From assembly GCF_013366925.1 (NCBI RefSeq), contig NZ_JAALDK010000002.1, positions 124,001-188,000 of the forward strand: a stretch of 64,000 bases of DNA, given 5' to 3'. This DNA comes from Paraburkholderia youngii (lineage in GTDB: Bacteria > Pseudomonadota > Gammaproteobacteria > Burkholderiales > Burkholderiaceae). The notes below the pieces were generated by a model. The model made no database searches. It worked only from the letters and a program-made list of their open reading frames with translations, and was not told the DNA's origin. A program made the translations under genes and the position numbers. Positions within the stretch are counted from its first letter, which is position 1. Each line of letters starts with the position of its first letter. Below, in pieces: positions 1-9,800 of this stretch.

Positions 1-1538
1 ATGAGGCCATACGCCCATTCGATACCGAACCCGGTGGACTGCGCATCTCGCTCGACAATCGCGCGGAACGGCGCCAGATAGCGCAGCGAAAAATCATGCT
101 CGGCCTGCGTCCTGTCGGCGGTGCTCACAGTCCGGTCGTAGAGCTCGATGCGGCGTGCGTACTCGGCGACTGCGAGCAGTTGCCGGTCGGTCATGCCGCG
201 CAACTGCCAGTTCCACTCCCGGTTGCCTTCCGTGCGCAGGTTCAGCGCATAAAAACGTTTTGCCAGTTCGAAGCCCGGTGTCTGGCTGGCCTTCTTAACT
301 TCTTCGTCGGTCACTTTGATCTGTGGCGGAATCACAATCTGCTGGCCGAGCGCCTCGGAGGCCAGTTGGCCATAAAAGGTGTAAGTTTCCGCGATCTTCC
401 TGAATTCCTGGTTCGCCGCTGTCACCTCGCCGGCCTGTTTCAACGCGCGTGCGTACCAGTAGACCCACGGTGGTTGCGCGCGCAGCGCGGCCGGCATCTG
501 CTCGATCGACCAGCGCACCATCATCCAGTCTCCAGCCAGCAGCGCGCTACGCGTGCGCCACTCATAGGCCTGGCTCGACAGGGGCGCGTTCGCCGACAGC
601 CGGTACCAGTCCACCGCGCCTGGCAGCTGCCGGGTCGCTGCCTGATAGGCAATCGTGCCCCAGCCGATAGCGCGTTCCGCCAAGGTGAGCGCCGGTGCGA
701 TCGCGGTGAAGATGGCTGCGGCCGCTGACGGGTCGCTGGCCGCCACCTGCGTGATGGCGAGCAGCGTGAGTTGATGTGACGCCGAGTCCATCTGGATGCC
801 TTTCGCCAGCAGCGCGCGCGGCTGGTTCCTCGCCTGATCGAGCCGCAGTGGATCCGGGCGCGCCGTGCCCAGCGCATCGACCAGTCTGCCGCCGGTCCTC
901 GTCGCGCCCTGTTCATAGGCCTCGCGAATCTGCTGCCAGACATCCTCCGAAGTGAACTGGGAATTACCCTTGAGCGCGGTGATCAGATCGACGCAGCCGT
1001 CGCCGTACCACTTCGGCTCGACGAGCAGCGCGCGCGCCGCGTCGGCGACGTTTTCACCCCGCGCGGCGCGCGACTCGAGCGCATAGCAATTCACCTGCGT
1101 GTCGTCGTTGAGGACGAACAGGGAATATTGGGAATCGAAATCCTTCCAGTCGTGGCGCGCGCCCAGCACGCGCAGGTAGTCGTTGCGCAGACGGTCGGCA
1201 ATCGCCTGTCCGTCGTAGCGTTGCAGAAACGATAGCACCGGTACGTCCGGCGCATCGAGATTCGCATGCCCCGCGCCGTTGAACAGACGCGGCTTGATCT
1301 GAAAATAGCTGAGATAAGCCGGCGCTGGATAATTTCGGATTAGGCTCGCCAGCTGCGCGGCACGCTCGGGATCGTTGTCGCGGGCGGCGTCACGCAACTT
1401 GATGAAAATCTGATCGTCAGCGGGAAGCGAGGAGAGTCGGGTGGGATGTCTGGCCACCGCCGTGCCAGACACGACGAACGTCGCGGCGGCAAGGGCAAAG
1501 CCGATCGCGCGAGACGCCCGGTCACGTCGTGTGGACAT
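1..1538 (-). CDS. Soluble lytic murein transglycosylase (Slt70-like), partial
   Basis: Periplasmic enzyme family that cleaves the MurNAc-GlcNAc bond of peptidoglycan, giving anhydromuropeptides. Reading leftward from the ATG at 1538 gives an open frame to the window edge, about 512 residues. It starts with a signal peptide (MSTRRDRASRAIG, then an alanine-rich core ending near GTAVARH) and continues as the alpha-superhelical U-domain typical of Slt70, with repeated phrases such as SLIRNYPAPAYLSYFQIK and WVYWYARALKQAGE. The last visible residues, GFGIEWAYGLI, lie just before the point where the catalytic glutamate motif is expected, so the catalytic domain is outside the window. AAGG lies about 12 bases before the start. 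Family is fairly sure; activity cannot be judged here. Confidence 0.82.
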   Translation of the reverse strand, partial: MSTRRDRASRAIGFALAAATFVVSGTAVARHPTRLSSLPADDQIFIKLRDAARDNDPERAAQLASLIRNYPAPAYLSYFQIKPRLFNGAGHANLDAPDVPVLSFLQRYDGQAIADRLRNDYLRVLGARHDWKDFDSQYSLFVLNDDTQVNCYALESRAARGENVADAARALLVEPKWYGDGCVDLITALKGNSQFTSEDVWQQIREAYEQGATRTGGRLVDALGTARPDPLRLDQARNQPRALLAKGIQMDSASHQLTLLAITQVAASDPSAAAAIFTAIAPALTLAERAIGWGTIAYQAATRQLPGAVDWYRLSANAPLSSQAYEWRTRSALLAGDWMMVRWSIEQMPAALRAQPPWVYWYARALKQAGEVTAANQEFRKIAETYTFYGQLASEALGQQIVIPPQIKVTDEEVKKASQTPGFELAKRFYALNLRTEGNREWNWQLRGMTDRQLLAVAEYARRIELYDRTVSTADRTQAEHDFSLRYLAPFRAIVERDAQSTGFGIEWAYGL

Positions 1539-2012
1539 CGCTGTTCTTACCTTGTTTTAGTGCAGAAAATTGAGCCAAAGCTTAGGCCGCAATTCGGCGA
1601 AGCGATGCTTCGAAAAAGACTGGACCCAGCCCGCAATTCGGCGCTTTGCGAGCCGGATGGTTGCCTGTGGGGCGCCGTCTCACGCATCTAATTCCAGCCT
1701 AATTCTCAAGGGGGAGAATTCGTTCCGCAGCACCTCCCGAGCGCTGTACCTTCAGCTTGGTGTGTGGAATAGCCGCAGCCCGGGTCTAAAAATCTCGACT
1801 ACTTAATTGTCGATGGTTGGTGACCTTATCTGAGTGGAAAGCAGCATCCCATTGGCTTAACCTGACAAAGCCGGCAAAAGCCCACAACCAGCTGTCGGTG
1901 CGACAAATCGCTCTTGACGTTATCTTCCGCGCCTGCATAGACTTTGGACGTATTCAGGTCAGTTCTTCAGAACATTCGACTATCCGGGGAAGCGCATAGA
2001 AATCCTGCCCGA
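1539..2012. other. Intergenic region, divergent promoters
   Basis: A gap of about 470 bases between the leftward transglycosylase gene and the rightward BMP gene. It must hold the promoters of both. I see no convincing gene, repeat or hairpin; short open frames here overlap in several phases and have no family resemblance. Confidence 0.5.
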
Positions 2013-2930
2013 ATGAAACCGGCCCCCGTCAACGAGCGACGTCGCGTTGCCTGTTCGCTGCTCGCACTGTCTGCGTTCGCCCCGACCGCACTCCGAGGCG
2101 CGACGCATGCATCCGTTGCAGGCACGGTTAGCAGATGGCCCGTGTTGCTGTTCATTCCCTACGCCGGAAGCGATCTCGGATTCAGCGAAGCCGCATATCG
2201 CGGCTACCTCCAGGTCCGCCACAACGGCTACCGGATGACCGTCGTGCGCGATGCCGACAGTCTGGGTGCCGCGCGAATTCTCACGGTTATCGGCCGCCAC
2301 TACACGGCAGGTGTACGCGGTTTCATTCTGGCAGGCGCTGAGCTGAGCGCAGTCACCGCAACGGCAGCAGCACAATACCCGCAAGCCTATTTCGCGACCT
2401 TGTCTGGTAAGGCGAGTGGCCCCAACGTCGTCAACTATTGTCTCGATTGCAAGAGCCTCGGTGGCGCGCTTGCTGGTGCTGTTGCCGCGAGCGTGTCGAA
2501 GACGAAGACCGTCGGTTTCGTCGGCGGCGTAGAGTCTGTCGACGGTACGGAGGCGCAAAGCTTCAGGCAGGCCGTACTTGCCAAGGCGCCCGACGCAACG
2601 GTTCTGGTAGATTGGGTCGGCAACTGGGATGACCGCCGACGCACGCAGCAGTTGACCGTGCAGCAGATCGACGCCGGCGCCGACGTACTCGTTGCCGATG
2701 CAAATGACGCGGTGATCGTCGCGGCCGCCCGCCATCCGCACGTCCGCGTGATCGGCTGGATGGCCGATGCATCGCGTCGGTACGGAAACGTCGCGGCGAG
2801 CGTGATCATCGACACGAGCATCATTTTCCGGCGTTTCGTCGATGGAGTGGTCGCGGGCCGATTTGAGGGCGGCGACTACTCCGTCGTCGATACGGACAAT
2901 GTCTGGAAGATTGTGTGGCCGCACGGGTAA
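2013..2930 (+). CDS. BMP-family periplasmic binding protein
   Basis: Basic membrane protein (BMP/PnrA/Med) type periplasmic binding protein, about 305 residues. In this family the protein binds small ligands such as nucleosides for an ABC importer or acts as a sensor partner. The ATG at 2013 is chosen because a signal peptide follows directly (basic MKPAPVNERRRVA, then a hydrophobic core ending at ALRGA); an in-frame ATG at 1944 would put 23 extra residues before it. Family phrases are GSDLGFSEAAYRGY near the N-terminus and KTVGFVGGVESVDG in the middle. No permease or ATPase gene adjoins it. Only 27 bases separate it from the histidine kinase, suggesting cotranscription and perhaps a role as the kinase's periplasmic signal receptor (inference). 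Confidence 0.72.
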   Translation: MKPAPVNERRRVACSLLALSAFAPTALRGATHASVAGTVSRWPVLLFIPYAGSDLGFSEAAYRGYLQVRHNGYRMTVVRDADSLGAARILTVIGRHYTAGVRGFILAGAELSAVTATAAAQYPQAYFATLSGKASGPNVVNYCLDCKSLGGALAGAVAASVSKTKTVGFVGGVESVDGTEAQSFRQAVLAKAPDATVLVDWVGNWDDRRRTQQLTVQQIDAGADVLVADANDAVIVAAARHPHVRVIGWMADASRRYGNVAASVIIDTSIIFRRFVDGVVAGRFEGGDYSVVDTDNVWKIVWPHG

Positions 2931-2957
2931 CCGCTGATATACGCTGAACTCGATCGC

Positions 2958-4283
2958 ATGAGCTCGTTGAAAAACCAGATTACTGTAACGTTGATCGTAC
3001 TGGTCACGGCAGTCGGCCTCATCGATGCGTATACGTCGTATTGGCTGTCGCGCAAGCACATTGGCGAACTGCTCGACGTGCACTTACAGGGCGCCGCTAT
3101 CTGGCTGTCCGCCGGCAACGTCGGCGCGATAGGCTCACACGGTCCGCCGCAGCACTCCGTCGACGGCTTTGTCGGGCAAATCTGGAGGAGCGGCGACGCG
3201 GCGCCAACGGATAATACCGATCCGGAGCTGCTATTCGATCGCAATGCGCCGGACGGATATTCGATCGAGAGTATCGGCGGCCATGCCTATCGCATTTACA
3301 CGTTAAGAAAGGCCGACGGCCGGTACACGTACCAGGTCGGACAGCCGGTGGCGTTCCGCGAAGAAACAGCAAGGCATGCCGCGCTCGAAAGCCTGATACC
3401 CACGCTCATCCTGATTCCACTCGTCTGGCTCGCTATTCCCTTTGTCGTCAACGCTGCGTTCGCGTCGCTGTCGCGTGCAGCGGCGCAGTCGGAGTTAGTC
3501 GGCATTCGGCATCTCGAGCCTCTCGATATATCGGGCGTGCCGGACGAGGTACGACCGTTCGCGGCGTCGGTCAATCGGATGATTGCCCGGCTTCAGGTTG
3601 GTATCGACGCTGAGAAACGATTCGTCGCCGATGCCGCGCACGAGTTGCGCACGCCTATCGCTGCGATGCAGCTCCGCGTCGACAACCTCGTCAACGCTCC
3701 CGACGAGGCGGCACGCTCCGAGCGTCTGCGCGAATTGCGCGAGGCCATCGCTCGAGCGTCGACGATGATCCGACAGCTTCTCTCGCTAGCGCGAGCTGAT
3801 GCACAGCTCGATTTGACAGCAATCGAGACAGTGGATCTGTCCCAGTTGGTTCAGAAGCTCGTCGCGGATTTTCTGCCGGTTGCAGATGCACGCTCGATCG
3901 ATCTTGGTGTAGGGAGGTTCGAGAGCGCGCAAGTTGAAGCGCGTGAAGGAGAATTGCGTATGGCCGTGCGCAATCTGCTTGAGAACGCACTGCGCTATAC
4001 GCCTGCCGGCGGAACCGTCGACATCGATCTGTTCCGAAGCGCCGACGACTTGGTGGTGCGCGTGACCGACAACGGACCGGGCATTCCGGAAGCGTCCCTG
4101 GACCGGGTGTTTGATCGCTTCTTCCGTCTGCGTGCGGAGGATTCGGAAGGTAGTGGTCTCGGGCTTTCGATCGTCAAATCGGTCGTGGCGAAGTACCGGG
4201 GTTCTATTTCGCTTGCAAACCGCAGCGATGGACACAGTGGTCTGATCGCTACAATCGTTCTGCCGGCGCGCGGCACTATGTAG
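2958..4283 (+). CDS. Two-component sensor histidine kinase (QseC/TctE-like)
   Basis: Inner-membrane sensor kinase of 441 residues. A first membrane segment is at about residues 8-27, a periplasmic sensor domain of about 120 residues follows, and the second membrane segment is at about 147-167. The dimerisation box carries the phospho-accepting histidine at 228 (ADAAHELRTP). The ATPase domain has the N box around Asn343 (NLLENALRYTP), G1 DNGPGIP at 371-377 and G2 GSGLGLS at 398-404, so it looks catalytically intact. It follows the BMP gene by 27 bases. The likely partner is the response regulator starting at 5214, in the same orientation but 930 bases away, an unusual spacing. The signal sensed is unknown. 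Confidence 0.9.
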   Translation: MSSLKNQITVTLIVLVTAVGLIDAYTSYWLSRKHIGELLDVHLQGAAIWLSAGNVGAIGSHGPPQHSVDGFVGQIWRSGDAAPTDNTDPELLFDRNAPDGYSIESIGGHAYRIYTLRKADGRYTYQVGQPVAFREETARHAALESLIPTLILIPLVWLAIPFVVNAAFASLSRAAAQSELVGIRHLEPLDISGVPDEVRPFAASVNRMIARLQVGIDAEKRFVADAAHELRTPIAAMQLRVDNLVNAPDEAARSERLRELREAIARASTMIRQLLSLARADAQLDLTAIETVDLSQLVQKLVADFLPVADARSIDLGVGRFESAQVEAREGELRMAVRNLLENALRYTPAGGTVDIDLFRSADDLVVRVTDNGPGIPEASLDRVFDRFFRLRAEDSEGSGLGLSIVKSVVAKYRGSISLANRSDGHSGLIATIVLPARGTM

Positions 4284-5213
4284 GAGAGTGGGCCCTGAAT
4301 GGCACCTGGTCACGGGTTTCGGTCGAGCTGCGGCGTAACGCTAATTCTCATCAAATAGGCATCATACATACTGGCATTGTGACTACGTTCCTGTCAGGTA
4401 GCCTTCTCTGAGCAGCGAGTTGCTTGCAGCTCTTTCGGTGATGCCTGCGATCATTGCGATTGCAGTAGCGACTTGCGGCGAGCGCTTTGGAGATGTTCTA
4501 AGGATTATCGCAACCCTTTACAGTACATCTGTCGATCCAATGGAAATGGATCGAATACTTGAAGACATAAGAAGATTGGAATGTGTTTCTGACGTTGCTC
4601 TGATGTCACGTGTCGGGGCGTAGCGTAATCGAACGTCGGTAGACGCCAATCATCGCGGCGAGGGAAGGACACTGGCGGCGCAGCGGGCGCATGCACAGGT
4701 CGCCTGACTTCATCCGCAGCCGTGCATCGCGACCGACCCCATTTAATAGGACCGAGGAAGGACCCTTCCGTCGATTCTCATTCCCATCTCATTCTTGGGG
4801 CCTAAAATATTTCCTGAGACGAAGATTGCGGATTGGCGGGCTGAAAAGCGCCAGTGCAGGCTGGATTCCGGGAGTTATTGCGAGGGAAACCCTAGTGCAA
4901 GATCGTCGCCTACGCGAGGGGGACAACATGCTTAATGTGTATTTACTGCCCGTCGATTCCGAGGATAGTGAGTGTTCAGTCACCTGTGGAAATCCGGGGC
5001 GATACAGCTTCATCAGTTCCGGCATTCCCGAGTGGTTCAGAAAGTTTTTCCCGCGGAGAGCTAATTCGCCTGATGCGAAGCTTCCGAACTGTTGAGAAAA
5101 AACCGGCGCATTACGCATGAATCGCAAATCGCTCAGGCGCGAAACACGCCCGCGGAAGAATGTTCCTTGCCTTGCGCCCAACGACAACGCTCCATTGCCG
5201 TGGACATTGCACT
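4284..5213. other. Long gap between kinase and regulator genes
   Basis: About 930 bases with no gene I can defend, splitting a kinase and regulator that normally sit together. Composition is lower in GC than the flanks. A 67-codon frame with a TTG start at 4420-4623 contains a plausible helical stretch (EMDRILEDIRRLECVSDV) but has no recognisable family; frames at 4691-5095 and 4789-5187 overlap on opposite strands and look accidental. It may be the scar of a lost gene. Confidence 0.4.
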
Positions 5214-5888
5214 ATGCGAGTGCTCATAGTCGAAGACGACCTGCAGATCGGTCAAAGTTTGCTGCGCGCGCTTCAGGATGCGGAGTACAGCGTCGACTGG
5301 GTCCGCGACGGCAATGCCGGCGGCGCGGCCATCGCTGCCGTTGAATATACGCTGGTCTTGCTCGATCTTGGTTTGCCCGGCATGGGCGGCATCGAATTGC
5401 TGAAGGCGGCGCGTGAGAAGGGTAGCAAGGTACCCATACTGATCTTGACCGCACGTGACGACCTTGACGCCCGGGTCCAAGGGCTCGATTTCGGCGCTGA
5501 CGACTACGTTCTCAAGCCCTTCCACCTGCCCGAACTGCTCGCGCGGATTCGTGCCGTGTTGCGTCGCAGGGCAGGCTTTGCGTCGTCGCGTCTAGGCAAT
5601 GACACGTTGAACCTCGATCTCGACAAACGAACTCTATGCTGCAACGGGGTGTCATCCGTTCTGTCGGCGCGCGAATTCGCATTGATGTTCGCGTTCCTTG
5701 AGCGCCCCGGCACTATCCTTTCGCGAGATCAGCTCGAGGGGAAGCTTTATGGTTGGGGTAAGGAAGTCGAGAGCAACGCGGTCGACGTGCTGATCCACGG
5801 TGTACGCAAGAAGTTCGGACAGTCTGTGATTCGCAACGTGCGTGGCCTCGGCTGGACTGTGACGCTCGGCGAATCGCCCGAGGTGTGA
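5214..5888 (+). CDS. OmpR-family response regulator (QseB/TctD-like)
   Basis: Cytoplasmic DNA-binding response regulator, 224 residues. The ATG at 5214 is used because the receiver domain starts at once (MRVLIVEDDLQIG); an upstream ATG at 5160 would add 18 unrelated residues. The acidic pocket residues are near positions 8-9, the phospho-acceptor Asp is residue 51 (LLDLGLPGM), the switch Thr is 79 and the conserved Lys is 101 (YVLKPF). The C-terminal winged helix ends with VDVLIHGVRKKFG and the typical VRGLGW phrase. It most likely receives phosphate from the kinase at 2958-4283. Its targets cannot be read from the sequence. Confidence 0.9.
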   Translation: MRVLIVEDDLQIGQSLLRALQDAEYSVDWVRDGNAGGAAIAAVEYTLVLLDLGLPGMGGIELLKAAREKGSKVPILILTARDDLDARVQGLDFGADDYVLKPFHLPELLARIRAVLRRRAGFASSRLGNDTLNLDLDKRTLCCNGVSSVLSAREFALMFAFLERPGTILSRDQLEGKLYGWGKEVESNAVDVLIHGVRKKFGQSVIRNVRGLGWTVTLGESPEV

Positions 5889-6874
5889 CCGCGCGTTTCG
5901 GCTACGTTCCCGTACGACGGCGATGTCAATTTTCCGGGCTCTTGTTGACGGAAATAAAGCGAATCTCCAAATATTCTTCTTCGGAGCACTTGTGATGATC
6001 GGAGACCCCCGAAGAAAAGCATAGTTCTGCGTCGCTCAGCAAGCAGCCATTCACATATCGAATCGTGCTAATCCATACTTTCGTAAGCATTACGCCGTTG
6101 CCGGTCTTGCCGGCCGATGTTCAGCAGAACACGTTCGCCCGGTCACCGTAGAACACCAACCGGCTTGCCATAGCGCGACGCCCGCCGTGGAAGCGGAGTT
6201 CCAGGCTCGAAATTCGCGCCGCGCTCTTCAGCTCCTCGATATTCGCATTTTTGTCCCATTGAACAAAGCCCGGCTAGCAGCACCTGATGTTCCCTCCTAC
6301 TAATGGTTATCTAAGTTATCACGCGCACTATGCAACCTAAGCGCAACGGATTGATGTCTGTTCAAACGCGCATTGGGTGCCTCGGCACGCTGGATCGTGA
6401 GATTTATTATGAAAACATTTAACCATATTAAGTCGCTTTTAAGTTTCATGATTATGTGACCATGCAAGGCTTATGGCGGAGCGGCTTCCGCTAATTGCCC
6501 CATGTCTGATCAGATCCGCGTGGGACCAGGTGGTGTTGCATTCGCAGCCGCCGACGATGAATCCGAGCGGGCTTCAAAAAAGGCGCTTGAGGATGAACGG
6601 ATCAGCCCATTTTGACGGCCTTAATCAAGTTGGAAAACCTCCGCCGAAATATTCCGGCGAAAGTTAGAAATTAATCATCTTCCTGGGCAGCGCTCAATTT
6701 CGTAGGCATCACTTGCCAGTGCCGGCTTGCGGTCATTCGTCGTGTCCAGAAATCGGATTTTGTCCGATCGAGCCGGGTCGCCAGTAAAACCAGTCTCTGT
6801 GCGACTCGCAGACAGATTCGATGTCTTTTTCAAAAGACTGAAACCAGTTGCGCCTGTTATTGCGACAGAACCGA
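5889..6874. other. Long upstream region of the autotransporter
   Basis: Nearly 1 kb without a clear gene. The part at 6300-6470 is AT-rich and could hold a promoter. A coding-like scrap is listed separately at 6121-6273. Frames at 6473-6667 and 6727-6918 show no family resemblance. Confidence 0.4.
6121..6273 (-). pseudogene. Short coding-like remnant, family unknown
   Basis: Read leftward, about 50 codons after an in-frame stop give a protein-like sequence containing WDKNANIEELKSAAR and SRLVFYGDRANVFC, ending in TGA. There is no plausible start codon or ribosome site, so this looks like the 3' end of a lost gene rather than a working one. I do not recognise the family; it may also be chance. 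Confidence 0.22.
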
Positions 6875-9800
6875 ATGAGGAAGATCGTGTACATATTCAA
6901 GCATTCATCGCATTGTGAGTCTGCGCGGACATTGACGTCGGCGCTTTGTTTTGAGGATTGCTGCGGCCGCAAGCGCCGGACCGTGGTTGCGTTGGCCTCT
7001 GCCGTAACGTCGCTTGCCGCGCTGTTTGTTCCGGTCGCTGTGCGAGCCCAGTGCAACAGCAGCGCCGACCCGGCGCTGCCTGTGGCGCCGGCACAGACCA
7101 ACTTTTCCAATCAGTCGTTTGGCGCAGCGCCGCTTCCCCAGTACTACCTGAACGCCGCGGGGCAGGCGGGATGCAAAGGCGCCGACGACGGCTCCTGGAA
7201 CGGAGTGGGCCAGGATGGCTTCGCTGGTCAGTCGGGCGGTTCCTTTAACAGTGTCAACAGCGGAATTACAGTGAAGGGGGGCTTCGCGCCGACCTTCATC
7301 AGCCCCACGATGGGAGCGGGATGGTCCGTCGACGGTGGGGATGGTGGTGCCGGCGGACAGGGCGGTTATGACGCCAATGGCTCCGCCCACACGGGAAACG
7401 GCGGGGCGGCAGGCAATGGCGGCGCGGTCTCCGTGCAGTTTAGCGGCACCGTTGGTCCCGACCCGAAAGGTGTCCTTCCGGAAGTTGCGCTCGACGTGGA
7501 AGCCAATGGCGGCACCGGCGGAGTGGGTGCCGTGTCCAATGCCCAAGGTACTGAGCCGCTCTACGGCGGCAACGGCGGAGCAGGGGGGCGGGGTGGTCAG
7601 GCAGCGCTTAACGCCTCCGGCAGCATTCAGTTCTATGGTGTCGGCCTGCGAGCGTCCGCTTTGGGCGGGACCGGCGGGGCAGGTGGCAACTCGCCCACTC
7701 CGGGCGATTTGGTTGTAGAAGGCCATGGAGGCAAGGGCGGCAACGGCGGCAACGGCGGTACCGCGACGCTTGCCTTTCAGAACGGCAGTCTGACTGCCAG
7801 CACCCCGGCAGGCCAGATCTTTCCGATGCAGGCCGACGCCGATGGCGGTACGGGCGGCAGCGCTGGTGGCGCGTACGGTGGAAGTGGCAGTTTTGGCGGG
7901 ACCGGCGGCAACGGAGGTAACGGCGGCACAGCGAGCGCGGAACTCGGCAGCGGTGGCCAGATCGTGTTCTCCGACCAGATGCAACCGGCGAACAGTCGGT
8001 ATCAGCCGGGCAGCGGCGTAACCGCCAGGGCGAATGGCGGAGCGGGCGGGGGCGGTGGCACTGCCATCGACGGCTCATTCCGCAATGAGGGTGGTGTGGG
8101 CGGCAACGGCGGAATTGCCGGCAGCGCCAGCGCCACCGTCCTTGGTTCCATCGATTACACCGCGAATGTTCCGGCTGGGCAGTCTGCTGCCGGGTTGATC
8201 GGGGGTCAGGGGGTGCTGGTGCAGGCCAATGGAGGCGCCGGCGGTATCGGTGACGGCGCCCAGAGCACTGTCGTGGGTGAAGGCGGTGATGGTGGTAAGG
8301 CAGGCGCTGGCGGCAGCGCTTCGCTGACCCTTGGAGACGCGACGAACACGGCGACAATTAAAACGAACGGCCCATATACACATGGCGCGTTGGTGCAAAG
8401 TGTCGGAGGCGGCGGGGGCAATGGAGGTAGTGTCAGCTTCGCGCTGGCAGGCACGGGCGGTGCCGGTGCCGCGGGCGGCGATGGCGGCGCGGTCACGGTG
8501 GACTCGGACCACGCCTTTGTCACGGTCGGCAGTCAATCAGGCGTAGGCAGCATCCCGCTGATCGCGCAAAGCATCGGCGGTGGCGGCGGAAGCGGCGGCG
8601 ACGCCAGCGGCGTCACCGCTGGCGCGGGCTTCGAGATTGGCGGCAACGGCGGCCAGGGCGGCAATGGCGGCGCGGTGAAACTCGCGCTGGGCCAGAACAG
8701 CGTGTTTGGCAGCCTCGACCAGAGCGGTGGAGCCGGCATCCTTGCGCAAAGCATTGGCGGCTCCGGCGGCAATGCCGGCAGCGCGACGTCGAGCGGCGGG
8801 GGGCTGATCACCATGGTGATCGGCGGTGATGCCCACGGTGGCGGCGCGGGCGGCCAGGTCACGGTTGACAACGCCGCACTCGTCACGACCTACGGCGACC
8901 ACGCAGCCGGTATCAAGGCTCAGTCGATCGGCGGCGGTGGCGGCAATGGCGGCAACGCTACAGCGTTCACCGTCGGCGGCCCGCTGTCGAGCTCGGTTGC
9001 CATCGGCGGACAAGGCGGCGGAGGCGGCGCGGCCGGCGCGGTGTCGCTGACCAACACGGGGCAGGTCGTTACGTATGGTTCGGACGCCGAAGGTGTCGTG
9101 CTGCAAAGCATCGGCGGCGGCGGCGGCTCCGGCGGCAGCGCCACGGCGCGTGCCGTTGCCGCATCGGCCAGCCCAAATATTCCTTCGATCAGTGTCAGCG
9201 CCGCTATCGGCGGCGCCGGCGGGACCGGCAACACCGGCGGCAATGTCACGCTTGATAATTCCGGCCTGATCACCACTGCGGGCGACAGCGCGACCGGCGT
9301 TTTCGCGCAGTCCGTCGGTGGCGGCGGTGGTACGGGCGGCGACGCAACCGCCGCGTCCTACTCCGCGTCGCCTGCCAAGGGCGCGTCCCTGTCGCTCTCC
9401 GTGGCTCTCGGGGGCAGCGGCGGCAGCGGCGGCACGGGCGGCGCCGTCAACCTCGAAAACTCAGGGCTCATCGCAACCCTGGGCCAGGACGCCCACGGCG
9501 TGTTCGCACAGTCGATTGGCGGTGGCGGCGGCAATGGCGGAACGGGCGATGCCTCGGCAACGGCGGCTAACGCCAAAGCCAGCTTCAGCGCGTCAATCGC
9601 GGTGGGCGGAACGGGTGGAACGGGAGGGACGGGCGGCACGGTCGGCCTGACCAACGACGGTTCGATCGCGACGCGCGGCGACGGCGCCGATGCCGTGTTC
9701 GCCCAGAGCGTGGGCGGCGGCGGCGGCGCAGGCGGCGGAGGTACCGCTGCGGCCAGCGGCGGCAAGGATGCCATCGCCGTGGGTGTTGGCGGCAAGGGTG

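Noticed and set aside
1980..3083. A 367-codon leftward frame opposite the BMP gene
   Set aside because: Composition is that of an antisense shadow, and the plus strand encodes a signal peptide and family motifs.
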